Source: an uncultured Spirochaetota bacterium (GTDB lineage Bacteria > Spirochaetota > Spirochaetia > Treponematales > Rectinemataceae). From it: 64,000 nt of DNA. The position numbers were made by a program, and so were the translations under genes. Below are positions 17,936-27,554 of this stretch, in pieces (within the stretch, counting starts at the first letter, position 1; the number at the start of each line of letters is the position of its first letter). The stretch is from assembly GCA_903821875.1 (NCBI GenBank), contig CAIJMU010000127.1, positions 18,567-82,566 on the forward strand, read 5' to 3'. Under the pieces are notes generated by a model. The model did not search any database and was not told where the DNA came from. It saw only the letters and a list, made by a program, of their open reading frames with translations.

Positions 17936-17963
17936 AACAGGCAGAAGCAATGCTGCCTGTTTC
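17934..17963 (+). terminator. Terminator of carbohydrate operon
   Basis: GAAACAGGCAG and CTGCCTGTTTC form a perfect 11-base stem with loop AAGCAATG, followed by TGCTTTCCTT. It overlaps the last codon of the DUF4432 gene. Confidence 0.7.
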
Positions 17964-18085
17964 TGCTTTCCTTCCCGTTCTGCGCCAAGAGCCCAGCCTT
18001 GGGAGCCTGCCACGAAGCCTGGCGCCTGGTGGCAGTGCCCAGCCCCGGTCGCTATGATAAGAGGGCACGCCGCGAGGAGGCTTCA

Positions 18086-19237
18086 ATGACAGGACGCGAA
18101 CGGGTATTGACTACCCTGGCACACGAGGAACCCGACCGGGTGCCCATCATCATTGGTGGAACCAATGCCACGGGCATCAAGATGAAGGCCTACCGCGCCT
18201 TATGCGCAAAGCTCGGGATGCAGGCTGAAGCGCGCTACATCTACGACTGGCCGGAGCTCGGGACCGCCCTCCCCTCCGAGGAGGCCCTCGAACGACTCGG
18301 CGCGGATTCGCGTTCGGTCCTCGACCGTTTCCCTGCCTTCGTGTACGAGCGCGCGCGAAACCGGCCGCCCCACGCGGACTTTATCGACGACTGGGGCGGG
18401 GGTGCGCGGGAGATCGCCCCCGGTTCCTGGTATCCGGGGATCCATCCCCTGGCAGAGGCAGCATCGATCGCCGAACTCGAAGCCTACCCCTGGCCAGACA
18501 TGGACGATCCGAGCCGGGTCGCCCATGTGCGCGCCGGAGCCCGCGCCTTGGCTACCGACGGGCAGCACGCTGTCATTGGCTGCCCCTGGCTCCTCTTTCC
18601 CTTCGAGCGCGCCCAGGCGATGCGCGGCCTCGACACCCTCCTCATGGACATCGCCGCAGAACCCGAGTTCGCCTCGGCCCTCTTCTGGAAGATCGAAGGC
18701 CTCTGCAAGACCCTCATGGGTCACTTCCTCGACGAGGCAGGCGACACTATTGACATCATCAAGATCGGGGACGACCTCGGCATGCAGGAAAACCTCCTGA
18801 TATCGCCCGCGAGTTACCGGAACCTGCTCAAGCCCGTCCATGCCGATTTCATCCAATTCATACGATCGAGGACGAAGGCGAAAGTGCTCTTCCACACCGA
18901 CGGCGACGTCTTCGACCTCGTGCCCGACTTAGTCGAGATCGGCGTGGACATCCTCAACCCCATCCAGTCGGGGGCAGGACGGATGTCGGACCTGGCCCTC
19001 CTCAAGCGCGAATTCGGGAAGAGCCTTGTGTTCTGCGGAGCCATCGACACGCAGCGCATCCTGCCCTATGGCAGCCCCGAGGAGGTCCGCGCCGAGGTAG
19101 GACGCGTCATCGATATCCTGGCCCCCGGTGGCGGCTACATGCTGGCGGCGGTGCACACCGTGATGGACGAGGTGCCACCGGAAAACCTCCTCGCCATGGT
19201 GGACGCCGCGCGGGAGCTGGAGAGCCGGCATCATTGA
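18086..19237 (+). CDS. Uroporphyrinogen decarboxylase-like (UroD/MtaA family) protein
   Basis: A 383-residue UroD-fold protein. It starts TGRERVLTTLAHEEPDRVPI, the standard opening of the MtaA/CmuA/UroD-like group, and contains IDIIKIGDDLGMQ, FHTDGDVFDLVPDLVEIGVD, LNPIQSGAGRM and FCGAIDTQRILPYG. The group includes corrinoid-dependent methyltransferases and many proteins of unknown role. True heme HemE has a different N-terminus, and no heme genes are nearby. A methyltransferase role would normally come with a corrinoid protein, which is not in this window. The ATG at 18086 has GAGGAGG six bases upstream. It is separated from the sugar operon by a terminator. Confidence 0.8.
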   Translation: MTGRERVLTTLAHEEPDRVPIIIGGTNATGIKMKAYRALCAKLGMQAEARYIYDWPELGTALPSEEALERLGADSRSVLDRFPAFVYERARNRPPHADFIDDWGGGAREIAPGSWYPGIHPLAEAASIAELEAYPWPDMDDPSRVAHVRAGARALATDGQHAVIGCPWLLFPFERAQAMRGLDTLLMDIAAEPEFASALFWKIEGLCKTLMGHFLDEAGDTIDIIKIGDDLGMQENLLISPASYRNLLKPVHADFIQFIRSRTKAKVLFHTDGDVFDLVPDLVEIGVDILNPIQSGAGRMSDLALLKREFGKSLVFCGAIDTQRILPYGSPEEVRAEVGRVIDILAPGGGYMLAAVHTVMDEVPPENLLAMVDAARELESRHH

Positions 19238-19273
19238 CACGATCGGATGCATTTGCGAATCTCTCGCCCAACC

Positions 19274-20455
19274 ATGAGCTCACCACGCAAGGCGATTATT
19301 TTCCTCGGGGACGGAATGGCAGACGAGCCCCTTCCCGAGCTCGGGGGCCGGACTCCCCTCCAGGCCGCCCATACGCCGTCGATGGACCGTATAGCCCGGG
19401 AGGGTCGCTCGGGCACGCTGCTCACACTGCCCGAGGGCTTCCCCACATCCAGTGACGTTGCCAACATGTCGGTCCTCGGTTGCGACCTCGCCACGGAGCT
19501 CTGTGGCCGTGGCCCCCTCGAGGCAGCAAGCCAGGGCATCACCCTCGGCCCGAACGACATCGCCTTCCGCATGAACCTTGTCACCGAGGACGAAGGCGGC
19601 ATACTGCGCGACTATTCCGGCGGCCAGCTCCCCTCCGAGGAGGCAGGAGAGGCGATCAGGCTCCTGAACGCCCAGCTCGGTTCCGCCTCCGTCCGCTTCC
19701 ACCAGGGCCTCAGCTACCGGAACCTCCTCGTCCTTTCCGGAGCCCAGTTCAACGCCGAAATCCACTGTGACAAGCCCGACGACAACCACGGCAACCCCAC
19801 AGCGGAGCATCTTCCGCAGGCAACCTCGGCTTCGGGGGAGTTAACCGCCACAACACTCCGCAGCCTGATCGGCCGCTCCAGGGACATTCTCCAGGCCCGA
19901 CAGGCCAACGCGATCTGGCCCTGGAGCGGGGGCCGCGCCGGTGCGATACACCGGCTGACCGAGCGCTACGGCGTAACGGCTGCGGTCATCTCGGCAGTCG
20001 ACGTCATCAAGGGCCTCGGTCGCCTCATGGGCATGGACGTAATCGAAGTGCCCGGCGCCACAGGCTATATCGATACCAATTATGAGGGAAAAGCCGACGC
20101 CGCCCTCGAAGCCATCAGGACGCACGACTTTGTCTTTGTCCACGTCGAGGCCCTCGACGAGGTCTCGCACGCCCAGGACCTCGCGCTCAAGCTCAAGGCC
20201 ATCGAGGACTTCGACAGCCGCCTGATCGGCCGCGTCCTGGCCTCGCTGGATCCCAGTGTCGCGGTAGCCGTCCTCCCCGACCATCCCGTGCCCCTGCGGA
20301 CCGGCAAGCACACGCGGACGCCCGTGCCCCTGGCCATCCGCCGAGCCGACTGGAAGCCCGACGCCCTTCAGTACTATGACGAACTGTCCGCGCCCTCCGG
20401 AACCCTCGGGGCGCTCCAGGGCAGGCAGTTCATGGACCTCCTCCTCGGGATCTGA
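19274..20455 (+). CDS. apgM: Cofactor-independent phosphoglycerate mutase (archaeal ApgM type)
   Basis: A 393-residue alkaline-phosphatase-superfamily enzyme that interconverts 3- and 2-phosphoglycerate in glycolysis. IIFLGDGMADEPLPELGGRT carries the first metal Asp; SSDVANMSVLG carries the Ser nucleophile; VHVEALDEVSHAQD and VLPDHPVPLRTGKHTRTPVP carry the remaining metal ligands. The insert after the nucleophile is the ApgM-type domain rather than the larger GpmI one. The homologous start is near MSSPRKAIIF (19274); an ATG at 19247 is possible and neither has a clear ribosome site. It follows the UroD-like gene by under 40 bases. Confidence 0.88.
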   Translation: MSSPRKAIIFLGDGMADEPLPELGGRTPLQAAHTPSMDRIAREGRSGTLLTLPEGFPTSSDVANMSVLGCDLATELCGRGPLEAASQGITLGPNDIAFRMNLVTEDEGGILRDYSGGQLPSEEAGEAIRLLNAQLGSASVRFHQGLSYRNLLVLSGAQFNAEIHCDKPDDNHGNPTAEHLPQATSASGELTATTLRSLIGRSRDILQARQANAIWPWSGGRAGAIHRLTERYGVTAAVISAVDVIKGLGRLMGMDVIEVPGATGYIDTNYEGKADAALEAIRTHDFVFVHVEALDEVSHAQDLALKLKAIEDFDSRLIGRVLASLDPSVAVAVLPDHPVPLRTGKHTRTPVPLAIRRADWKPDALQYYDELSAPSGTLGALQGRQFMDLLLGI

Positions 20456-20530
20456 AAATACCATGTAGCGTTAGTGCACAGGAAAGCTGTTCCTGGCATC
20501 TCGGATGTGCGACAGGAAAGGAACCTTGCA

Positions 20531-21802
20531 ATGGGCAACAATAGTCTGACCATCACTGACAATCGGACCGGCGTCATTTATGAGGTCCCCATTGAGGAAG
20601 GCACGGTCCGGGCCATGGACCTCCGGGCCATCCGCACAGGGGAGAGCGACTTCGGTCTCATGTCCTACGACCCTGGATTTGCAAATACCGCCTCGACGCG
20701 GAGTTCCATCACCTACGTCGACGGCGAAAAGGGGATACTCCGCTACCGGGGCTACCCCATCGAAGAGCTTGCAGAGCGGGCCGACTTCCTGGAGACAGCC
20801 TATCTGGTCATCTTCGGTACGCTGCCCGACGAGGTCCAGCTCGCAGCCTGGCGGAGCGAGATCGGCGGACACAGCCTCCTCCACATGAACATCCAGAACC
20901 TCGTTTCAACCTTCCGCTACGACGCCCACCCGATGAGCGTCTTCATCTCCTCGGTAGCCTCGCTGTCGACCATCTATCCTGACTCGCGTCGGGTCACCGA
21001 TCCCGAAAACCGGAGGCTCCAGGTAGAGCGCGTGATCGCGAAGGTGGCCTCGATCGCAGCCTGCGCCTATCGCCATAACCAGGGTTTCGCCTTCAACCGC
21101 CCCGACGCATCCCTCTCTTACATCGGAAACTTCCTCAACATGATGTTCCGTATGGGCGAGGGGCGCTATGAGCCCCATCCAGTCCTCGAGCGGGCGCTGA
21201 ACGTCCTTTTCGTCCTCCATGCAGACCACGAGCAGAACTGCTCGACGACGGCGATGCGCGTCATCGGCTCGGCCCATGGCGATCCATACTCTGCGCTGGC
21301 CGGTGCGGCAGCCGCCCTCTATGGCCCCCTCCACGGCGCAGCCAACGAGGCAGTCCTGCGCCAGCTCGAGGCCATTGGCACACCCGAGCGCGTACCCGCA
21401 TACATCGACAAGGTCAAGCGAGGAGAATGCCGTCTCATGGGCTTCGGCCATCGCGTCTACACGAACTACGACCCTCGCTGCCGCATCATCAAGCGCATTG
21501 CCGAGGAGGTATTCGAGATCACGGGGAGGAGCCTACTTCTCGATGTCGCCCTCGAACTCGAGCGGGTAGCCCTTGCCGACGAATACTTCATCTCACGACG
21601 CCTCTACCCCAATGTCGATTTTTACTCGGGCCTTATCTACCGTGCGATGGACCTGCCCGCGAGCCTCTTTACGGTTATGTTCGCCGTACCGCGCTGCTGT
21701 GGCTGGCTCGCGCACTGGCTGGAAGCCTTCGATGACGCCGAGCAAAAGATCATGCGACCCCGGCAGATCTATTCCGGCGTTTCCGAGAGACGGATGGGCT
21801 GA
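20531..21802 (+). CDS. gltA: Citrate synthase
   Basis: A 423-residue enzyme that condenses oxaloacetate and acetyl-CoA at the entry of the citrate cycle. The active-site elements are GPLHGAANEAV (His), MGFGHRVYTNYDPR (His and substrate-binding Arg) and NVDFYSGLIY (Asp). The N-terminal small-domain strand region (GVIYEVPIEEGTVRAMDL) resembles the type II hexameric class. The ATG at 20531 is preceded by AGGAAAGGAA. The next 207 bases to the ATPase gene on the other strand hold no clear gene or terminator. Confidence 0.95.
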   Translation: MGNNSLTITDNRTGVIYEVPIEEGTVRAMDLRAIRTGESDFGLMSYDPGFANTASTRSSITYVDGEKGILRYRGYPIEELAERADFLETAYLVIFGTLPDEVQLAAWRSEIGGHSLLHMNIQNLVSTFRYDAHPMSVFISSVASLSTIYPDSRRVTDPENRRLQVERVIAKVASIAACAYRHNQGFAFNRPDASLSYIGNFLNMMFRMGEGRYEPHPVLERALNVLFVLHADHEQNCSTTAMRVIGSAHGDPYSALAGAAAALYGPLHGAANEAVLRQLEAIGTPERVPAYIDKVKRGECRLMGFGHRVYTNYDPRCRIIKRIAEEVFEITGRSLLLDVALELERVALADEYFISRRLYPNVDFYSGLIYRAMDLPASLFTVMFAVPRCCGWLAHWLEAFDDAEQKIMRPRQIYSGVSERRMG

Positions 21803-22009
21803 CCAGGGAATCCAGGATCTGGTCCTCGTGAACAAAGGCTCCTGGAAGTACTTGAGGGCTGTCAGTGCCCTCGGGAAAAACTGTATTTCGTCGTAGTTGA
21901 TCAGGCTTATACTGGCTGAGAGCTTGCGGCCGTGGTACACCCGGCAGAATTAGCGGCTTCCGGCAAGCCAAGGTGGAGTCTTCTGTCAAACGGCGAGGGT
22001 CATCTCTAC

Positions 22010-23140
22010 TCAGCCCAGCAGGAAAGCAGCCCAATTATCACGATGTACGACCTCGAAGGGCGAGCCAGGATAGGCTTCCGCAAAGACCTTGGGCAAGATT
22101 GCGGCCTTGCCCGGATTCCACTTGAACTCATAGGTCCAGAGCTTGCCGCCGCGTTCCTCGACCAGATCGATCTCCTTGCCCTCCCAGGTCCGCCAGAAAA
22201 AGGGATTGGCATCGATGCCGAGGTAGGACCGCGATTTCAGGCGCTCGAGCATGATGAAGTTCTCCCAGAGCGCTCCCTGGTCGTCCCTCAGCTCGAGGGG
22301 GTTGAGATTGGCGATAAGGGTATTTCGGATGCCGACATCGTAGAAATAATACTTGTTCTTCCGCTTGACCTCGTTGCGCAGGTTTCCCGAATAACCGCCG
22401 AGTGAGAACAGGACGAAGGCCTTTTCCAGGAGGTCAAGCCAGCGCGCGACGGTCTTGCCATCGAGCCCGAGCTTCTGCCCAAGCTCGTTATGGCTGACCT
22501 CCGAGCCTACCTGCCAGGCCAGGAGCCTGAGCAGGGAGAGGAGAGTCCTCGAAGCCTTCACGCGCTCGAGCTCCAGGACATCCCGAAGCAGGTAGGAACC
22601 GACGAGCTCGCGAAGGACCTCTCGCTTGCCTTCCACAGCTGCCTCCGTGAGGACTGCCGGATACATGCCATACACAAGAAACTCCGGGATGCGAAGCGAG
22701 AGCTCGTAGGGGGAGGATTCCGTTGCCAGTTCGAGGAGTGACTCTGGATAGAGGGTGATGGTCTTTTTCCGACCGGTGAGTGGCTCGCCTATCTGGCCTG
22801 CGAGTTCAAAGGACGAGGAACCTGACACGAGGATGCGGAGTTCCGGGCACTCGTCCACGAGAATTTTAAGTGCAAGTCCTATATCAGGGACCCGCTGAGC
22901 CTCGTCGATCACCAGGAGTTCGAGGCCCTGAGCAAAGGCCTTGAGTCGGGGAAAATCCCTACTGCCAAGCGTCTCATGGATCAGGATGTTCTCTCCCGAC
23001 TCAAAACGTGACCTAAGTAATGTCGATGCCAGATAATTCTTTATAAGAGTTGTCTTTCCGACTTGCCGTGACCCGAAAATGACGAGAACCTTGCCGGGAA
23101 ACAAGGAGAGATCAAGCTTAGCATGATGACGAGGAAGCAT
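22010..23140 (-). CDS. AAA_14/DUF4143-family ATPase
   Basis: A 376-residue protein. Walker A is IFGSRQVGKTTLIKNYL (about residue 21), Walker B LELLVIDEAQRVPDIG, sensor 1 ILVSGSSSFEL, and the middle carries GSYLLRDVLELERV and a winged-helix (NELGQKLGLDGKTVARWLDL). The C-terminal DUF4143 part contains KNKYYFYDVGIRNTL and FFWRTWEGKEIDLVEE, a nuclease-like fold that keeps part of the D/E-x-K pattern (EIDLVEE, YEFKW). These genes are scattered, strain-variable and of uncertain function. A fragment of a second family member lies at 6503-6856, and a nucleotidyltransferase remnant lies just upstream. Confidence 0.85.
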   Translation of the reverse strand: MLPRHHAKLDLSLFPGKVLVIFGSRQVGKTTLIKNYLASTLLRSRFESGENILIHETLGSRDFPRLKAFAQGLELLVIDEAQRVPDIGLALKILVDECPELRILVSGSSSFELAGQIGEPLTGRKKTITLYPESLLELATESSPYELSLRIPEFLVYGMYPAVLTEAAVEGKREVLRELVGSYLLRDVLELERVKASRTLLSLLRLLAWQVGSEVSHNELGQKLGLDGKTVARWLDLLEKAFVLFSLGGYSGNLRNEVKRKNKYYFYDVGIRNTLIANLNPLELRDDQGALWENFIMLERLKSRSYLGIDANPFFWRTWEGKEIDLVEERGGKLWTYEFKWNPGKAAILPKVFAEAYPGSPFEVVHRDNWAAFLLG

Positions 23141-23253
23141 ATTATAAGGATATACATTCCTGGTTATAGGTCAAGAGCACGGAATGATATTCCTTAAAAA
23201 AGGATGCATTTCAGGATAATGGTTCATCATATTCTGCGACAGTATGTGTCAGC

Positions 23254-23379
23254 CTAGGCCGGGTCGACAAAATCCTTTTCGAAAGCCTGCCTGAAACTGG
23301 GTGAAGTCGCAGCCCAGTCCAGGAAGTCAACCCTGAATGGGAGCTCGGACTCGGAGACGGCATCCCGGAGCAGAATCAT
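23254..23379 (-). pseudogene. MNT-type nucleotidyltransferase C-terminal remnant
   Basis: A 41-residue frame: MILLRDAVSESELPFRVDFL, then DWAATSPSFRQAFEKDFV. The patch LPFRVD-LDWA-TS--FR is the conserved C-terminal region of small MNT nucleotidyltransferases (MntA antitoxin-like). The GSRARG active-site half is missing. It overlaps the 5-prime end of the longest possible SNF2 frame on the other strand, which supports a later SNF2 start. The AT-rich stretch 23141-23253 shows nothing else. Confidence 0.55.
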
Positions 23380-23491
23380 GCCTATTCGAGGTCTCTTGGA
23401 TCAGATCCCGGTAGGGCCCCCCAATTTCATCCTCGGTCACGTAGCGATGGGACCGCTATCCCTCTCCCCGCCCATGCCTTACTATCCCCCC

Positions 23492-26197
23492 ATGGCCAGC
23501 GGAAACCCTGAAGTCTCCTGCCTGCGCCTGACCCCCTCGGGCAGGTTGCGGCTGCGGGCGGAGCAGATCGGCGACGAAGAGGGTGCGCCGCGCCGCGTGC
23601 TGGAAGCCTTCCGCTCAGGCGAGTCCGAGGGCCTTTTCGAACTGGCTTCCCGTCCTGCAGGCACTCTCCTTTCTGCAGACCTCGCCTACTGGCGCGATTT
23701 TGCCGCCTCCTATCTGACGCTCCGCTGTCAGACACCTACGGGCGTGGCCAGCATCGAGGCGCTGGAACCTCCCCCCGAGAGCGAGCTCCTGTCCCTTCTC
23801 CTTTCAGCGCCACCCATGGAAGGGGCCGAATACCTGGATGCCAATGTGTTCCGCGCACTCTGGCATTCGCTCGATGAGTGGGTTTGCGCCGAAGCAGCCC
23901 AGGCCGGTGGTCTGGGAGCCTTCCTGGCCGCGCGGGCACCGCTCTGGCACCAGGTCGGGCGCGTCTGCTTCCACCTCGCGGAGAACAAAAAGGATCCTGA
24001 ATTTCCCTTTGCCTTCCTGGTCACCTATGCCCCACGGCTCTCGGCCTCCGACAAGGTACGCTACCAGCCACTGGCAAAGGCCTTGCAGGAATTCGCCGGT
24101 GAGGGCGACCGGAAGGCACTCGCCAAGCTCCTCACGCCCATCCACGAAGCCGCCAAGAAAAGCCCCCTCGTGCGCGAACTCCTCGACGCCCAGGACATCT
24201 ACCATCCGCTCGCGTGGACGGCCGAGGAAGCGTATCGCTTCCTCCAGGAGATTCCCCTCTTCGAGGAGAGCGGGGTCCTCGTGCGCGTGCCAGACTGGTG
24301 GGCCAAGCGACCCCGTCCGCGCGTGACGGTGAGCATCGGCTCGCGCGGGAAGGGCCTCCTCGGTGCTGCTTCGATGCTCGACTTCGACATAGGTATCGCC
24401 CTCGGAGAAGAGAGCCTCTCGGCCCGGGAAATAAAGGACATACTTGCCGGTACTTCGGGCCTCGCCTTCATCAAGGGGCGCTGGGTCGAGGTCGATCCCG
24501 AGCGGCTGGCCGAAGCTTTGGCCCACTGGAAAAAACTCGGGAAAAAGGCTGGCGAGGAGGGCATCTCCTTTGTGGAGGGCATGCGGCTGTTGGCCGGCGC
24601 GCCCTCGGATCTCACAACTACGATGGATGGCTCGGTGGCACAGTGGTCCCTCGTGACGGCCGGCCCCTGGCTGAAGGAAACCCTCGATGGCCTGCGCTCG
24701 CCCGAGGGCATCGAACTCGCGCTGCCGGGCAGGGAACTCAAGGCGGAGCTCCGCCATTACCAGGAGAGCGGAGTCCGCTGGCTCTGGCTTTTGTCGCGGC
24801 TCGGACTCGGAGCCTGCCTGGCCGACGACATGGGCCTCGGAAAGACCATCGAGGTCCTTGCCCTGCTTCTGGTCGAGAAACGAGAATCAACCAAGGGGCC
24901 GGGCAGGAGGCAGGCGAAGGAAACAATTGCTCCTTCAATCCTTATCCTGCCTGCCTCGCTGCTCGCGAACTGGAAGGCTGAAATCGAGCGCTTTGCGCCG
25001 AGCCTGCGTTGTCGCTTTATCCATCCCTCGATGGATGGCGCATATGACGGGCACGACCTTGCCGAACTCGACTTAGTCCTTACCAGCTACGGCATGCTCG
25101 GGCGCAAGCCCTGGCTGCTGGACTTCAACTGGAACCTCGCCATCCTCGACGAAGCCCAGGCGATCAAGAATCCCGGTTCGAGCCAGTCGAAGGCAGTACG
25201 GAAGCTCCGTGCGCACAGCAGGATCGCCCTTACGGGTACCCCTGTCGAAAACCGCCTCTCCGACCTCTGGTCCCTCTTCGACTACCTGAACCCCGGGCTC
25301 CTGGGCAGCGCCGCCCGCTTCAAGGATTTTGCCGCCGACCTCGAAAAGCGGGAGGGAGAGCGTTATGCGCCGCTCCGCAACCTGGTCAGGCCCTACATCC
25401 TCCGGCGCCTCAAGACCGACCGGAGCGTCATCGCCGACCTTCCCGACAAGACGGAAATAAAGGCCTATTGCGGACTATCGAAGGCACAGGCCGCAGTCTA
25501 CAGTTCCGTTGTCGAGGACTTCGCCGAAGCCCTCCGGAATGCTGGAGGAATAGCCCGTCGCGGCCTCATCCTGGCCTCCCTGATGAAGCTCAAGCAGGTC
25601 TGCAACCACCCCTCGCAGCTTTCTGGCGACGGCGCCTGGGATGCGGCCGATAGCGGAAAATTCGCGCGCTTGGGCGAACTCTGCGAGGAGATCGCCTCGC
25701 GGCAGGACAGGGTCCTCGTGTTTACCCAGTTCCGCGAGATGACCGGGCCCCTCGAGGCCTTCCTGGCGGGCATCTTCGGCAGGCGGGGGCTCGTCCTCCA
25801 TGGTGGCACCCCGGTTGCCGCCCGGCGCAAGCTGGTGGAGGCCTTCCAGTCGGAGGACGGCCCACCCTTCTTCGTGCTCTCGCTCAAGGCTGGCGGAACG
25901 GGCCTCAACCTCACGGCTGCCTCGCACGTCGTGCACTTCGACCGCTGGTGGAATCCGGCAGTGGAGAACCAGGCCACCGACCGGGCCTTCCGCATCGGGC
26001 AGAAAAAGAACGTTCTAGTACATAAGTTCGTGTGCAGGGGCACGGTCGAGGAACGGATCGACGCCCTCATCGAGGAGAAGACCGGACTGGCGCGGGACCT
26101 CCTCGAGGGTGGCTCGGAGCTTGCGCTCACCGGAATGACGAACGAGGAACTCCTGTCGACGGTGAGCCTCGACCTCGACCGCGCGCGCGCCTGGTAA
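23492..26197 (+). CDS. SNF2-family helicase-like ATPase (DEAD/DEAH superfamily 2)
   Basis: About 901 residues. A long N-terminal region (about 1-420) of unknown fold is followed by the SNF2 core: LADDMGLGKTIE (Walker A, about residue 445), ILPASLLANWKAEIERFAP, LAILDEAQAIKNPGSSQSKA (DEAQ box), RIALTGTPVENRLSDLWSLF, LRRLKTD, VLVFTQFREM, LSLKAGGTGLNLTAASHVVH and RAFRIGQKKNVLVHKF (motif VI). It would move along or remodel double-stranded DNA. Frames remain open up to 23378, but that overlaps an MNT remnant; the ATG at 23492 is a guess without a clear ribosome site (23474 is also possible). It is paired with the SWIM gene 36 bases downstream, a common bacterial arrangement. Confidence 0.92.
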   Translation: MASGNPEVSCLRLTPSGRLRLRAEQIGDEEGAPRRVLEAFRSGESEGLFELASRPAGTLLSADLAYWRDFAASYLTLRCQTPTGVASIEALEPPPESELLSLLLSAPPMEGAEYLDANVFRALWHSLDEWVCAEAAQAGGLGAFLAARAPLWHQVGRVCFHLAENKKDPEFPFAFLVTYAPRLSASDKVRYQPLAKALQEFAGEGDRKALAKLLTPIHEAAKKSPLVRELLDAQDIYHPLAWTAEEAYRFLQEIPLFEESGVLVRVPDWWAKRPRPRVTVSIGSRGKGLLGAASMLDFDIGIALGEESLSAREIKDILAGTSGLAFIKGRWVEVDPERLAEALAHWKKLGKKAGEEGISFVEGMRLLAGAPSDLTTTMDGSVAQWSLVTAGPWLKETLDGLRSPEGIELALPGRELKAELRHYQESGVRWLWLLSRLGLGACLADDMGLGKTIEVLALLLVEKRESTKGPGRRQAKETIAPSILILPASLLANWKAEIERFAPSLRCRFIHPSMDGAYDGHDLAELDLVLTSYGMLGRKPWLLDFNWNLAILDEAQAIKNPGSSQSKAVRKLRAHSRIALTGTPVENRLSDLWSLFDYLNPGLLGSAARFKDFAADLEKREGERYAPLRNLVRPYILRRLKTDRSVIADLPDKTEIKAYCGLSKAQAAVYSSVVEDFAEALRNAGGIARRGLILASLMKLKQVCNHPSQLSGDGAWDAADSGKFARLGELCEEIASRQDRVLVFTQFREMTGPLEAFLAGIFGRRGLVLHGGTPVAARRKLVEAFQSEDGPPFFVLSLKAGGTGLNLTAASHVVHFDRWWNPAVENQATDRAFRIGQKKNVLVHKFVCRGTVEERIDALIEEKTGLARDLLEGGSELALTGMTNEELLSTVSLDLDRARAW

Positions 26198-26233
26198 ACC
26201 GAAAGCTGAAAGGGAACCTTGAAGGAGGATGCT

Positions 26234-27400
26234 ATGGGATATGGATATCATCAGTGGGCCCCCTATGTCAGCGTGGCCGAAAAGCGCCGCAGGGCCGAGC
26301 GTGAGATGGCCAAGCTCGCGAAGAAGGGCAAGCCCGCCCTGCCCGTCCACATCGAGGGCAAAACGATCGCGAAAACCTTCTGGGGCAAGGCCTGGTGCAC
26401 GCATCTGGAAAGCTACAGCGACTTCGAAAACCGCCTTCCCCGCGGCCGGACCTACGTGCGGAACGGCTCGGTCTGCCACCTCGAGATCCTGGAGGGAGAG
26501 GTCCGGGCCAAGGTGGCAGGGAGCGAACTCTACACAGTTACCATTACCATACAGCCCCTCGGCCCCAAGGCCTGGAAGGCCATAAAGGAACGCTGCTCGG
26601 GCAGCATTGCCTCGATCCTTGATCTCCTGGGCGGCAAGTTGGCCGACGGAGTCATGGCCGTCGTCACCGACCGCGAGACGGGGCTCTTTCCCAAGCCGCG
26701 CGAGATTGCCCTCGCCTGCACCTGCCCCGACTGGGCTGACATGTGCAAGCACGTGGCAGCGGTCCTCTACGGCGTCGGCGCGAGGCTCGACGAGCATCCG
26801 GAGCTCCTCTTCCTCCTTCGGGGCGTCAACCACGAAGAACTTGTCTCTGCCAAGGTCGAGGAAGCGGTGTCGGCAGTCGTCAAGGGTGGCTCGCGGAGGC
26901 GTGTCGCGGAGGCCGATCTTTCAGCTGTCTTCGGGATGGACCTGGGCGGGGAGGATGCGAAGGCTGCGGGCGCTGACAGGGTGACGCGTACGCAGTCGGG
27001 TCTTCCGGTGAAGGCCAAGCCGGAGAAGCGCGACACAAGAAAGGGCACTGCCGTGGCCACGCTGCCCACCGCAAAGCGCCCGGCGGCACTGGCGGCTGCC
27101 CCGTCTGGAAAAACCCAGGCTCCAGCTGCTCCCTCCCTGGTTCCCGAGCTTCCCCTGTCCATTTCCGGCACGCACATTCGTGAGCTCAGGGAACGCCTCG
27201 GCTTGAACGGCAAGGACTTCGCGGCCCTCCTGGGGGTTTCTGGAGGGGCAGTCTCCTCATGGGAGAGGAAACGTACGGCGCTCAATGTGCAGGACAGGAG
27301 CCGCCTGGCCCTGGAGAAGGCCTGGAAAAAAGCCGCCAAGAAGGAAGCTGCCGCCGAGGCACGGAGAAGAGCCAAGCCAGGGAAATCCTCCCCACGCTGA
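26234..27400 (+). CDS. SWIM zinc-finger protein with C-terminal HTH domain
   Basis: A 388-residue protein. The N-terminus (ASVAEKRR-type charged segment, then TFWGKAWCTHLESYSDFENR and RGRTYVRNG) is typical of SWIM partners of bacterial SNF2 proteins. The zinc site CTCPDWADMCKHVAAVLY (CxC...CxH) is near residue 162. A low-complexity linker (about 225-305) leads to a Cro/C1-type helix-turn-helix, IRELRERLGLNGKDFAALLG then VSGGAVSSWERKRTAL, and a Lys/Ala-rich tail. The ATG at 26234 has AAGGAGG upstream. The SWIM domain probably targets the SNF2 ATPase to DNA or a protein partner; the added HTH suggests sequence-specific binding. Confidence 0.88.
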   Translation: MGYGYHQWAPYVSVAEKRRRAEREMAKLAKKGKPALPVHIEGKTIAKTFWGKAWCTHLESYSDFENRLPRGRTYVRNGSVCHLEILEGEVRAKVAGSELYTVTITIQPLGPKAWKAIKERCSGSIASILDLLGGKLADGVMAVVTDRETGLFPKPREIALACTCPDWADMCKHVAAVLYGVGARLDEHPELLFLLRGVNHEELVSAKVEEAVSAVVKGGSRRRVAEADLSAVFGMDLGGEDAKAAGADRVTRTQSGLPVKAKPEKRDTRKGTAVATLPTAKRPAALAAAPSGKTQAPAAPSLVPELPLSISGTHIRELRERLGLNGKDFAALLGVSGGAVSSWERKRTALNVQDRSRLALEKAWKKAAKKEAAAEARRRAKPGKSSPR

Positions 27401-27554
27401 ATTCCCAAGGAGTCCCTGTGGCGCCATTCACAAGCAGGGTGAGGCTCGCGGTGCTGGCCAGGCCTGGAGTGCCAACTTCACTCAGCAGTTGCAATTCGCC
27501 GCAGGAAGAGGCAAAATCGGAGTCAGCGGTTCCAACCGCGGAAGGCACTGGAGC

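Noticed and set aside
18086..19237. Heme-pathway HemE
   Set aside because: The N-terminus and context fit the MtaA/UroD-like group, and no other heme genes are nearby.
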